Shown piece after piece: positions 36,056-44,469 of a stretch of 64,000 bases of DNA. Position 1 is the first letter of the stretch. Each line of letters begins with the position of its first letter. Source of the stretch: Paracoccus everestensis (lineage in GTDB: Bacteria; Pseudomonadota; Alphaproteobacteria; Rhodobacterales; Rhodobacteraceae). Under the pieces are notes generated by a model. The model worked only from the letters and a program-made list of their open reading frames with translations, did not search any database and was not told the DNA's origin. Made by a program: the position numbers and the translations under genes. The stretch covers positions 1,784,501-1,848,500 of the forward strand of contig NZ_CP090836.1 of NCBI RefSeq assembly GCF_021491915.1, given 5' to 3'.

Positions 36056-36780
36056 CGCGTCGCAGTGCAGCGGTCACATTGGCGATCACGCTCGGCCAGG
36101 TCCTTGCCGGACGGCGCAATGGATGGAGCGAAGATCAGGAGCTGGTGCTGTCGGCCTTGCGCCGGTCCACGAAGAAGCTGGCCGACGCCGATGAGGACAT
36201 GCTCGCAAGCTACCTGTCCGGTCTTTCGCCAGAGCAAATGCGCGGCGTGGTTTCGAATGTGAAGGGGATTTACCACGAATTATTGGTCGCTCGTGCTGAG
36301 AACATCGACGGGGATGATGTATCGGCCTGCTTGTTCGACACAACGAACCACCCTGGGGCAGACATCGAGTTCATTTTGGACGGCGACGTCATTCGCGACG
36401 TGCAGCTAAAAGCAGTCCAGACGCCGGATGCAATCATGGATCACCTCGAGCGGTATCCCGACATCGAAGTTTTGGCGACAAGCGAGGTTTCTGCGGTGCT
36501 GGGCGGCATCTATGGTGACCAAGTGATGACGTCCGGGTTCAGCAACGAAGCGCTTACCGAGGAAACCCGAAGAACGCTGGAGACCTTGGCTGGTGAGGAT
36601 ATCGGCGATTTTCTCCAAGATGGACTTCTGGTGTCGCCTCTCATCGGTGGCGCCCTTGTTGCGCGCTCTGCCCTCGAAGGTCGTCTGCCCAGCAGAGCCG
36701 AAATGAAGTCGGTACTGGAATTGGCTGGTATCAGTGCAGGTGCTGCCTTTGCAGTCGATGCGTTGCTTGACCTTGTTTGA
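36052..36780 (+). CDS. Putative PD-(D/E)XK-like nuclease-fold protein, partner of the membrane protein
   Basis: A 242-aa protein of unknown family. The middle part suggests a restriction-endonuclease fold: a helix with Glu (VKGIYHELLVARAENIDGDD), then NHPGADIEFILDG with an Asp, and after a short hairpin VIRDVQLKAVQ with the Gln-x-Lys that replaces (D/E)xK in several toxin-type nucleases. The C-terminus is hydrophobic and Gly/Ala-rich (LVSPLIGGALVARSALEG, AGISAGAAFAVDALLDLV), possibly membrane-associated. ATG overlaps the preceding stop (ATGA). I infer, with modest confidence, a two-component effector: membrane protein plus nuclease. There is no signal peptide and no obvious immunity gene. Confidence 0.6.
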   Translation: MTRRSAAVTLAITLGQVLAGRRNGWSEDQELVLSALRRSTKKLADADEDMLASYLSGLSPEQMRGVVSNVKGIYHELLVARAENIDGDDVSACLFDTTNHPGADIEFILDGDVIRDVQLKAVQTPDAIMDHLERYPDIEVLATSEVSAVLGGIYGDQVMTSGFSNEALTEETRRTLETLAGEDIGDFLQDGLLVSPLIGGALVARSALEGRLPSRAEMKSVLELAGISAGAAFAVDALLDLV

Positions 36781-36995
36781 GGGTCAGGACCTCAGCCCGT
36801 GCCCAGTCGACCGCTAGACTAGATTTCAGGGATGAGAGTGTCCGGCAATCTTCCTGGTGTACCTGCAGCTGGATCGGTGATGCTCTTTGCTGGCCCAAAG
36901 CGCATCACAACCCCGGAATAACCTGCCAGCGGCCGTCGTATTGACCGCATCGGCCACGACCGTCCACAAGGAGGTCCTGCTGTAACGGTGTCACC

Positions 36996-38549
36996 ATGAC
37001 TCAGCTCGTCCAGCCCCGCCTTGTGAACCCGCCCGATGGGGATCCTGGCGTTTATCTCGACTTCCGTTTCGGTCGCCGTGCCGTCCTTTTCGACCTCGGC
37101 AGCCTTGAGCCCCTGACGCCCCGAGAACTTTTGCGCGTCAGTCATGTCTTTGTTTCGCACGCCCACATGGACCACGTGGCAGGCTTTGATCCCCTCCTCC
37201 GCCTGCGCCTCAACCGGCCGCGCCCCCTGACAATCATCGGCCCAGCGGGGTTCGTGCGCCAGACCGAAAGCCGGCTCGGCGCCTTTAGCTGGAACCTCTT
37301 GAACGCGACGTCCGTCGACTTCCGCCTCGCGGTCCAAGAATTTGACGGCCAGCGCCTCTCGGCAGCAGCCGAGTTCCGCGCCCGCGACGGGTTTCGCCGC
37401 CGGGACCTGCCGCCCCCTGTAATTGGCGATGGCCTGGTCCTTGCCGAGGACAATCTCGTGGTCGAGGCGGTGGCGCTGGACCACGGTGGCATCTCCACCC
37501 TTGCCTTTGCCCTACAGGAAAGCCTTCGCATCAACGTTCGGCGGGCCGCACTTGAAGAACTCGGCGTGCCGGTCGGCCCCTGGTTGGAGATCGCCAAAGC
37601 CGCTATCCGCACGGGCGCCCCCGACGAGCAACGCATCGCGGTACCTCAAAAGGGCGAGATGCCCCTCGGCGAGCTCCGCGAGCGTGTCGTTCATATCGAA
37701 CCAGGGCAGCGCGTTGCCTACGTCACTGACGCGGCGGACACTGTTGAGAACCGAGGAAGGATCATTAGTCTTGCCCGTAGAGCCGATCACCTGTTCATAG
37801 AAGCCGCCTTTACGGACGCTGACAGCGACCGTGCTCGTGTCACGGCGCACCTGACTGCCCGCGCCGCCGGAGAGATTGCGCGAGCCTCTGGCGCACGTCG
37901 TGTCATCGGCTTTCACTACTCGGCCCGCTATGCTGGATCATCCGAGCGCATCTCCGCCGAACTTGCCGCAGCGCTGGACCCCCAGGCACCTCGCGAGGTC
38001 ATCGGGGAGCCCAACACCGAGGAGGAACAACCGGACTGGGTGGAACAATGGCACAGCAATGGCCTCTCGACCGAAAGAGCCCTCGCCCGCTTTGACAGCC
38101 TACCAGGCGTCGAGATGGAGGAACTGACGGGTACCTGGCGGGGCTCGGAACTGCCCACTGGCCATCCGCTCGACGGCCTTCTCGAGAGGTTCGGCTGGCA
38201 GGGAAAGCGCTTCGAGAGCAAGGAGCGCGTTCACCCCCTGATCTTCCACCCCGGCATTGCGCTCGATCCCAGCCGTTTGCCCCTGTCGGTGGCCCTGCGC
38301 TGGCCCCGCCTCGCCCGGAGCATTCCCGCGCGTGCTGGTTTTGCCTTTGTCCGCAGAACTCTGCGTGCACGTGGGCCTTCGGCAAGCTTGGCGCGCATCG
38401 AGTTTCGGGACTGTCTCAGCACCGCCATGATCTACGACCGCCAGCCGATCATCGACCACTTCCGCCGCATCGACGACAGCCGCTTGCTCGGGCTGATGCA
38501 GGTCCGTTCGGTACCGCCCTACTTCTTCCTGTTGACCGCTGAGAAGTGA
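36996..38549 (+). CDS. Metallo-beta-lactamase (RNase Z-like) fused to GXWXG and DUF4334 domains
   Basis: A 517-aa fusion. The N-terminal ~330 residues are an MBL-fold hydrolase with the zinc motif HVFVSHAHMDHVAGFDPLL (about 48-66), a central Asp region (VAYVTDAADTV) and a late His (RVIGFHYSARY), the pattern of RNase Z-like phosphodiesterases. From about 350 the protein changes to LTGTWRGSELPTGHPLDGLL (GXWXG domain) and ends with DCLSTAMIYDRQPIIDHFRR and VPPYFFLLTAEK (DUF4334). These two domains normally form a small stand-alone protein of unknown function. A site AAGGAGG lies about 20 nt before the ATG, rather far. The 215 bp between this and the previous gene show no other gene. Substrate unknown. 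Confidence 0.82.
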   Translation: MTQLVQPRLVNPPDGDPGVYLDFRFGRRAVLFDLGSLEPLTPRELLRVSHVFVSHAHMDHVAGFDPLLRLRLNRPRPLTIIGPAGFVRQTESRLGAFSWNLLNATSVDFRLAVQEFDGQRLSAAAEFRARDGFRRRDLPPPVIGDGLVLAEDNLVVEAVALDHGGISTLAFALQESLRINVRRAALEELGVPVGPWLEIAKAAIRTGAPDEQRIAVPQKGEMPLGELRERVVHIEPGQRVAYVTDAADTVENRGRIISLARRADHLFIEAAFTDADSDRARVTAHLTARAAGEIARASGARRVIGFHYSARYAGSSERISAELAAALDPQAPREVIGEPNTEEEQPDWVEQWHSNGLSTERALARFDSLPGVEMEELTGTWRGSELPTGHPLDGLLERFGWQGKRFESKERVHPLIFHPGIALDPSRLPLSVALRWPRLARSIPARAGFAFVRRTLRARGPSASLARIEFRDCLSTAMIYDRQPIIDHFRRIDDSRLLGLMQVRSVPPYFFLLTAEK

Positions 38550-39007
38550 TGGACTCTGGGGTCCGACGGCCCCACCTCCATCGCAATGCCGGGTCTGTCT
38601 CACACCGGTGCAGCGGGCGACAAGCACGCCTCGTCGCTTAGTCCTTGTAGGGGTCGAACTCGTCCCCTCCGGCCATTCTCAACCCAAACGGTAGCTCTCT
38701 GCGTTATGGCTATTCTTTTGTACAATTACTCGCGCCAAGCGCAGTCTGATGTTCTACGTTCCTACTCCATGCTGCAGCCAAACTAACAGACCTCGTTGTT
38801 CCAGATCAGTTATGTAACTGATTGAAACGTCGATCTTACGTCTACGTCTGACGGTTGAAATCTTGGCACACGAAAGGATCGACCAAGGACAATCAGCGCG
38901 CACGTGAACTGAACGCGTCCGGAACCTGTGCGAAAGATCAGGTTTTCACAGGCCCAGGCCCCAGTTTAGTTATGCGTGTACATAATGAGTGACTTGGATG
39001 TTTTCCC

Positions 39008-39175
39008 ATGAGCCAGAACCAGCAGCAAGCCGACCTTCGGCCGTTTGTCTCAGCGAAAGACCTGACGATGATCCTTTCCGCTATTGGCGCTTATTCTCAC
39101 AATATTGAATATCGCGATCTGCAGGATCGGTTGCAGCATCAGGCCGTGTCGTGGGGTGTTGTCAGGACCTGCTAA
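39008..39175 (+). CDS. Possible 55-aa protein
   Basis: Frame MSQNQQQADLRPFVSAKDLT, then MILSAIGAYSHNIEYRDLQD, ending WGVVRTC. The composition is protein-like, but no clear ribosome site precedes it and no family is recognised. It lies upstream of the SciP-like gene on the same strand. Confidence 0.25.
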   Translation: MSQNQQQADLRPFVSAKDLTMILSAIGAYSHNIEYRDLQDRLQHQAVSWGVVRTC

Positions 39176-39245
39176 GCTGACCTGGGACGCGCAAGCCTAA
39201 GTGGTTAAGGCCCTCCTAAAAAGAGACGAAACGGTCGGAGGTTCC

Positions 39246-39398
39246 ATGTTGGATAATAAGCAGATGGAGCATCTAGCGGAGTTTAACAAAGCTCCGCAAC
39301 AAGCCGCGTATCAACAACCAGGGATGCTGAACCTGTGCCGGCCTCAACTCCAGCACGATGAAAAAAACCGGCTCAGCTGACTACCGTTCAGATGATTA
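39246..39398 (+). CDS. Possible 50-aa protein with a strong ribosome-binding site
   Basis: ATG at 39246 follows GGAGGTTCC. The frame is hydrophilic and Gln-rich (MLDNKQMEHLAEFNKAPQQA). No family is recognised. The good GGAGGT spacing is the main argument for a real gene. Confidence 0.3.
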
Positions 39399-39436
39399 AT
39401 GCCAGAACTCGTAAAGCGTGACGTGAGAGGTTTGCC

Positions 39437-39745
39437 ATGTTTGTGAAAAAGTCTTCAGCCCCCCGCATTGTGACGGTTGATGACGGACGTGTCCTGAGCG
39501 CCGCGGATCTTCCGGATGCGGACACACGCTGGGTAGCCAGTCGAAAGCAGACGGTGGTTCTGGCCGTGAGCCATGGCCTGATCAGCCGAGACGAGGCACT
39601 AAGGCGCTATGGGCTTTCTTCTGAGGAGTTCGATGCTTGGTGCCGCGCCAACACTGCTCATGGAAAGGCGGCGCTGAGGGTCACGGCCTTGCAGAAGTAC
39701 AGACGGTCACAAGTCCATACGGCACCTGAAAGTCGCATCGGCTAA
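39437..39745 (+). CDS. SciP-like (DUF1153) CtrA-inhibitor paralogue
   Basis: SciP is a small alphaproteobacterial helix-turn-helix protein that binds DNA and CtrA to repress CtrA-dependent, cell-cycle and flagellar genes. The 102-aa product keeps the family's core: IVTVDDGRVLSAADLPDADT, then RWVASRKQTVVLAVSHGLIS, RDEALRRYGLSSEEFDAWC and ALRVTALQKYR. The N-terminal MFVKKSSAPR also matches the usual start. The C-terminal tail (RSQVHTAPESRIG) is extra. GAGAGG lies upstream. In a typical genome SciP is a single chromosomal gene; its presence among mobile and defence genes suggests an accessory paralogue. DNA-binding residues look intact; targets are unknown. Confidence 0.85.
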   Translation: MFVKKSSAPRIVTVDDGRVLSAADLPDADTRWVASRKQTVVLAVSHGLISRDEALRRYGLSSEEFDAWCRANTAHGKAALRVTALQKYRRSQVHTAPESRIG

Positions 39746-39956
39746 CCACCCAGGAAGGCTCGGATGGCCAGTGCTTGCCGATGGCAAGGCAGGCCTCCTG
39801 CCGGGTCTGGCGGATCATGGAAAGATCGTTCACGCGCATGGCCCATGTCTGCCCGCACGACCCCGAAGCCTCGTGTGCAAGATGCGTCAGGTTACCGAGT
39901 CCCGATAGGTCAGGGCCGCCTACAATAAGGAGGTTTGAACGGTGCGAGTTTTGGGT

Positions 39957-41852
39957 TTAGTCCCGGCCACCTTTCCCGCCACCGTTCCCATTGCCACCGC
40001 CGTTTCCGCCTCCGCCGCCATTGCCATTTCCGCCGCCATTGCCATTGCCGCCACCGTTGCCATTGCCGCCGCCGTTTCCGTTTCCACCACCGTTCCCATT
40101 GCCGCCGCCGTTCCCATTGCCACCGCCGTTCCCGTTGCCGCCACCGTTTCCGCTGCCGCCATTGTTGCCACCGCCGTTTCCGTTACTGCCACCGTTCCCG
40201 TTACTGCCGCCGTTGCCGCCACCGTTGCCACCGCCGTTTCCGTTTCCGTTTCCGCCACCGTTCCCGTTACTGCCGCCGCCGCCCGCGCTGCCACTGCCGC
40301 CATTGCTGCTGCCGCCGCCCGCGCTGCCACTGCCACCATTGCTGCCGCCGCCGTTTCCACTGCCGCCCGCGCTGCCACTGCCGCCATTGCTGCTGCCGCC
40401 GTTTCCGCTGCCGCCCGCACTGCCGCTGCCGCCGCCAGTGCCTCCGGGGTCGCTGGATATACCGTCGCCAGCGCCTCCTTTGCTGCTCCCGCTGTTGCCT
40501 TCGGTGCTATTCCTGACGCCAGCCAGATTGCGGCTGTTCGAGGTTCGCAGCCATTCGTTGTTTCCTCCGCTTGAGGCCGCCCGTCTGCGGACACCAGAGG
40601 TCGTTTGCGGCACCTCATTACCGCGGCCCGCCCCATTGGCCTGGACGGGTGCCGGCGTTTCTCTCCTCGTAGCGACAGCCTTGGGCTTTGGAGGCGCTCC
40701 TTGGCCGCCCAGCCACAGCTCCAGGTAGCCCTCCTTCGGAGACGGCGTAAAGCTGACGAAGTCCCGCGCCTGAGTGTTCAGCGAAGCTGCCAGTTCCTCG
40801 GCTGCCGCCCGATCCTGCGGGTGATAATACCGGACATGCGTCTCACCGATCGTGAAGGGTGTCGATGCTTCCTCGGGCGACCATCCTGTTTCCGAGAGCC
40901 GCGTCATCGTCTGATGCCGCCGCTCGCCCGCAAGACGCTCCGGGACATAGACGGCCAAGCGCATGGTTGGCTTTTCCGCATTCGACAACAGCAGCTGAGG
41001 GCTGGCATCCGACGCCGGCACCGGGGGACGGGCAAGCTGTGGCCGTGACACAAAGGGTGCCTGTTTGGCCTCCCCGGAAGCCGAGTCGAGTGCCATTGTG
41101 GCCATCTCGGGGCTCGTCCCGGAGCCGGGCTGTTCGGAAGCGATAGGACGTGCGGCAATCGCTGGCATGCTGGGCGCAGCAGCCGCTGTCGCTAAGGCAG
41201 GCAGCTCCAGTCCACGAGATGACGGGGCAGACAACACGTCGAGTGATGCAAAGGCAGTCTCTTGTGCATCGGCAAACGGTACAACGCCACGGCCTGGAGA
41301 CCAAGTCGCCAAAGGCGGCGCCGTCACCGGTGTCGCATAGGAAGGCGCAGCATCCACGGAAGGACCAGCCGCGGAAACAGGCAGATCACCGCGGCTTTCC
41401 AGATCGATACCGCTGTTGCGGATGGCGCCAATGCTGACAAGGGAGGCGCCTGCCAGGCCGCCAATCACCAGCCCCAACAGCATCGGAGGCACACGACCGC
41501 CAAAAGGGGTCTTTCCCCTTATCTGCGCCAAGGCCGCAAGAACCTGACGCGAACCAAAGAAATAGGGTATGGGGCCTGCGGCTTCTGGCTGCTCGTCTTT
41601 AAAAGCGCTTATGAGTACCGGCGCGGCTGGCGTCGGTACCATGATAGGCAGGTCGGCGCGTTCGGAAGGCCTGACGCTTCCGCGTTCGGCCGCCTGCTGC
41701 TGCTCTGCCGCACGCTGCCGCAGCACTTCCTCTCGCTTTGCGCGGGCAGCCGCTACCCGTTGTTTCCATTCTTCGGGATTATAGGGCAGTAAGTTGGCAA
41801 CCGGAGCATCAGCAGCAGGCTGGTGCTGCGGTTCTCGCGCAGGCTGAACCAT
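39957..41852 (-). CDS. Single-pass membrane protein with LytR_C-like domain and Gly/Asn-rich tail
   Basis: A 631-aa product from ATG at 41852 (MVQPAREPQHQPAADAPVAN; AGGTGG 8 nt upstream); the frame is open further upstream but has no start signal there. A charged cytoplasmic-type N-terminus (EEWKQRVAAARAKREEVLRQ) is followed by one membrane segment (PPMLLGLVIGGLAGASLVSI, about 130-150), a Pro/Ala/Ser-rich spacer, a LytR C-terminal-like domain (about 290-380; RLAVYVPERLAGE, ETHVRYYHPQDRAAAEELAA, ARDFVSFTPSPKEGYLELWL), and about 170 residues of low-complexity (NGGG)n. The LytR_C domain is often seen in Rhodobacteraceae envelope proteins; the tail could be an extracytoplasmic adhesive or spacer region. 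Exact function unknown. Confidence 0.75.
   Translation of the reverse strand: MVQPAREPQHQPAADAPVANLLPYNPEEWKQRVAAARAKREEVLRQRAAEQQQAAERGSVRPSERADLPIMVPTPAAPVLISAFKDEQPEAAGPIPYFFGSRQVLAALAQIRGKTPFGGRVPPMLLGLVIGGLAGASLVSIGAIRNSGIDLESRGDLPVSAAGPSVDAAPSYATPVTAPPLATWSPGRGVVPFADAQETAFASLDVLSAPSSRGLELPALATAAAAPSMPAIAARPIASEQPGSGTSPEMATMALDSASGEAKQAPFVSRPQLARPPVPASDASPQLLLSNAEKPTMRLAVYVPERLAGERRHQTMTRLSETGWSPEEASTPFTIGETHVRYYHPQDRAAAEELAASLNTQARDFVSFTPSPKEGYLELWLGGQGAPPKPKAVATRRETPAPVQANGAGRGNEVPQTTSGVRRRAASSGGNNEWLRTSNSRNLAGVRNSTEGNSGSSKGGAGDGISSDPGGTGGGSGSAGGSGNGGSSNGGSGSAGGSGNGGGSNGGSGSAGGGSSNGGSGSAGGGGSNGNGGGNGNGNGGGNGGGNGGSNGNGGSNGNGGGNNGGSGNGGGNGNGGGNGNGGGNGNGGGNGNGGGNGNGGGNGNGGGNGNGGGGGNGGGNGNGGGKGGRD
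39960..40450. repeat. Gly/Asn codon repeat tract
   Basis: Low-complexity DNA built from GGN-AAT-GGN units (plus strand: CCGCCATTGCC/CCGCCGTTTCC-type hexa- to dodecamers) that encodes the (NGGG)n tail of the LytR_C protein. Such tracts change length by slippage. Open frames on the other five strands here are by-products of the repeat. Confidence 0.85.
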
Positions 41853-42280
41853 AACTGTACCACCTAAATGCGCGCCGTTCTGACGCGTCTGCATCCATAA
41901 ATACCACCTCCGGACCCGATCTACAAAGCCGAGAGGATCTGACGGTTGCGGACCGGCGGTTATTCGCAGGACAGTTGCGGGACGAGTGGGGCCGGTGATT
42001 GAACGGGCATGTAGCACATTTTGTAGGATACGATTACGCCTGGGGTCCTCAGTACCATGCTCGTGTCTCCGCTCACGAGCATTGTCATCCCTCATCTGCC
42101 GCACGCAGTGAGCAGCGCAAGACACCTGTCTGCCCAGACGCTGTAAGGACCCCGCGGCCAAAATCGGTCTGCCGATGCCAAGGCCGGATCCTTACCGGCG
42201 CAGAGTGCGTTGGCAGTGGTACTGACAGATCGTCTTGCCGATCCGGTCCAACCATCGCAAAGAAACGTGTGGGACTCGTC
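41853..42280. other. Intergenic region, no gene seen
   Basis: 428 bp between the LytR_C-protein start and the hydrolase fragment. It should contain the promoter of the minus-strand gene. No repeat, RNA gene or conserved frame was recognised. Confidence 0.4.
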
Positions 42281-42418
42281 ATGAAGCTGTTCATTCACGG
42301 GGTACCTGACACAGGCTATATGTGGACCCCGCTCGTGGAAGCGCTGGATCTCTCACAGGACAGATGCGCTGGTGCCCTTGGGCGGATCATGGTGAACCGC
42401 CATCACACCTCTAGCTAA
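42281..42418 (+). pseudogene. 5' fragment of an alpha/beta hydrolase gene
   Basis: ATG at 42281 opens MKLFIHGVPDTGYMWTPLVE followed by ALDLSQDR, the typical first strand and HG oxyanion-loop of alpha/beta hydrolases (LxHGxP). After about 30 residues the frame loses similarity and stops at 42418; the nucleophile and His regions are absent. The following 295 bp to the next gene show nothing recognisable. Confidence 0.55.
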
Positions 42419-42713
42419 GCGCAAAAGGCTCGGCGTGAAAGGATCGGCACTCTTTGGAAATCGTCGCGCCTCTTAGCACCGTCACTCAACCATTGCGTTG
42501 ACGCGTTAACCAACTGCACACTGCGAATGTACTTGGTCACGCCCTCACATGTTTAACGGAATGCTCGGATGGTTTCGAAAGCATTTACCCCTCGTCTTGC
42601 AGCACATAGCCCGGCGCTGGGGCAGAGCCGGACGTCTCGCCGAGGATCACTGCCAAGTCACTGTCCTCGGAAGAGACAGATGTCGTCATAAGTTACCTTG
42701 AGGAGGAACCCCA

Positions 42714-44096
42714 ATGATACGTATCGCTCTAAGCGCCGCCCTCTTGGCGGCGGCGGCCACGCCGCTTGCCGCTCAAAATCGGATCGACGGGCAGGCGCCC
42801 AATGCCCCTGCTCTGTCACCTTATGGCAGCTATGCCGTCGGGGTGAGGCAGTTCGACTTGGTCAACAAGAACCAGATCAACATTGTCGCTATCGACCCCT
42901 CAGCCGAAGAACCCGCAGAGTTGCCGCGATATGACCGGCCGCTGACGGTAGAGATGTGGTACCCGGCCGCAACGGACTCGATCGGCGCTACATCCTTCAA
43001 CACCTATCTACGCGACGGCGTAACCGAGGTCACCCTGGAAGGGCGCGCCATCCGCAATGCCGCGCCGCCCCCGGAGACGAACCCCTTCCCGCTTGTCCTG
43101 ATGAGCCACGGCTACCCTGGCAATCGCTTCTTAATGTCCCATTTGGCCGAGAACCTCGCCTCGAAAGGATATGTGGTCGCCTCCATCGACCATACCGACT
43201 CGACCTACCGCGATCAGGGTGCCTTCGCGTCAACACTGGTCAACCGGCCGCTGGATCAGTTGTTCGTATTGGACGAGATGGCGCGGCTCAATGCGGACGC
43301 CAGTTCCGGAGTGGCCGGGCTGATCGACACGGACAACACGGGCCTGATCGGTTATTCGATGGGCGGGTATGGCGCTGTCGTGACGGCCGGCGGCGGCCTC
43401 AGCGAGAACGCAGTAGGTTTCGGCCCCCAGGACACGCTGGCCATCCACCGCGAGGGCAGTGAAACGCATGACGCCCTGCCCGATCCCCGCATCAAGACCG
43501 CCGTTGCCATCGGCCCCTGGGGCATGAATGTCGGCCTGTGGGATGCCGAAGGCTTGGCCGGGATCGAGATACCGATGCTGTTCATTGCCGGCTCGGACGA
43601 TGAGACCTCGGGCTACGAAAACGGTATCCGCAAGATCTGGGAAGGTGCGACCAGCGTCGACCGCTCGCTGCTGACCTTCGAGGGTGGTGGCCACAATACC
43701 GTAGCACCGATCCCGGCCCCGATCGAAAGCTATGCCGCAGGCGTGTCCGGCCACTATACCGATCCGGTCTGGGACACGGTGTTCATGAACAATGTCGGCC
43801 AGCATTTTGTAACTGCCTGGATGGACATTGAGTTGAAGGGCAACTCAGCCATGCAGAGATATCTCGACCTCCAAGCGAATGGCAGCGACGGCGTCTGGTC
43901 GGTCGATGAAAGCGGTGCCTTCACGGACGATCACACCTATTGGTTCGGCTTTCCCGAAGGCGCTGCCGAGGGGCTCCGGTATGAGGTCCTGAGCGCCGAA
44001 GTGGCGCCGGTCCCGCTGCCAGCATCGGTTTGGCTGCTGGGGGTGTCAGTCGCAGGCCTTGGCGCTCTCCGCAGCAGGCGCAACAGGAAGGCGTGA
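42714..44096 (+). CDS. Secreted alpha/beta hydrolase with VPLPA-CTERM sorting signal
   Basis: A 460-aa exported hydrolase. It starts after TTGAGGAGGAACCCC and has a signal peptide (MIRIALSAALLAAAATPLAA). The body resembles dienelactone-hydrolase/PAF-acetylhydrolase-like enzymes: EMWYPAATDS, PLVLMSHGYPGNRFLMSHLA (oxyanion region), a nucleophile elbow GLIGYSMGGYGA, an acid region IPMLFIAGSDDETSG and a GGGHNTV His. The C-terminus VPLPASVWLLG, a short hydrophobic stretch and RSRRNRKA is a VPLPA-CTERM signal, recognised by a dedicated exosortase (not in this window), so the protein is expected to be processed at the membrane and displayed or released. Substrate unknown. Its last 200 bp plus downstream DNA are duplicated at 1027-1430. 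Confidence 0.87.
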   Translation: MIRIALSAALLAAAATPLAAQNRIDGQAPNAPALSPYGSYAVGVRQFDLVNKNQINIVAIDPSAEEPAELPRYDRPLTVEMWYPAATDSIGATSFNTYLRDGVTEVTLEGRAIRNAAPPPETNPFPLVLMSHGYPGNRFLMSHLAENLASKGYVVASIDHTDSTYRDQGAFASTLVNRPLDQLFVLDEMARLNADASSGVAGLIDTDNTGLIGYSMGGYGAVVTAGGGLSENAVGFGPQDTLAIHREGSETHDALPDPRIKTAVAIGPWGMNVGLWDAEGLAGIEIPMLFIAGSDDETSGYENGIRKIWEGATSVDRSLLTFEGGGHNTVAPIPAPIESYAAGVSGHYTDPVWDTVFMNNVGQHFVTAWMDIELKGNSAMQRYLDLQANGSDGVWSVDESGAFTDDHTYWFGFPEGAAEGLRYEVLSAEVAPVPLPASVWLLGVSVAGLGALRSRRNRKA

Positions 44097-44330
44097 TTGT
44101 CCTTGTCTTAGTGGCATGGGATGCAGGTCCCGTGCCAATCCGCCATCAACAGATCCTTCCTGTTTCCAGTCTTAGCTCCGCCCCCTGCATTCGACCTGAG
44201 ACCCCGCTCTTTTTGGGTCCTTCCCGGGCAGTCACGTATGCGGTGGGCTTTGTCCCGCACATTCTCTAGTTGCACCTCCAAAATCGGGGTTCGCACCCGG
44301 TTCGCGGTTCGCACCTGCCGCTCAAGGTCG
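44097..44330. repeat. Dispersed non-coding repeat, copy B
   Basis: It follows the hydrolase gene in the same relation as copy C follows the orphan tail at 1222. The core TATGCGGTGGGCTTTGTCCC, CGCACATTCTC and GGGGTTCGCACC also matches copies A (6404) and D (47651). Tandem GGTTCGC units mark its end. No frame of interest is present. Confidence 0.7.
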
Positions 44331-44401
44331 GTGCCACTCGTTGCAACTGGCTGGAACAAGGCGGCAGGCCGACCGTTGAGCAAAACTCCCTGTTGGAACT
44401 G

Positions 44402-44430
44402 GCCCCGCCGTGACTGGCGGGGCGCTTTTC
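44402..44430 (+). terminator. Rho-independent terminator-like hairpin
   Basis: GCCCCGCC and GGCGGGGC form a perfect 8-bp stem with a 6-nt loop, followed by GCTTTTCC. It lies between the hydrolase and HD-domain genes and should separate their transcripts. Confidence 0.7.
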
Positions 44431-44469
44431 CTCTACAATTGGCCGCCAAGTCAGCCGGAGGATGCAGCC

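Larger units (their letters stand above)
38550..39436. other. 887-bp region with only very small possible genes
   Basis: No conserved gene is seen. Two short frames are listed separately (39008-39175 and 39246-39398). AT-rich segments near 38700-38830 and 38970-39010 may hold promoters. No repeat shared with the rest of the window was recognised here. Confidence 0.4.

Noticed and set aside
39935..40728. Long Pro/Leu-, Ala/Val- or Arg/His-rich plus-strand frames
   Set aside because: All are complements of the Gly/Asn codon repeat of the minus-strand LytR_C-domain gene.
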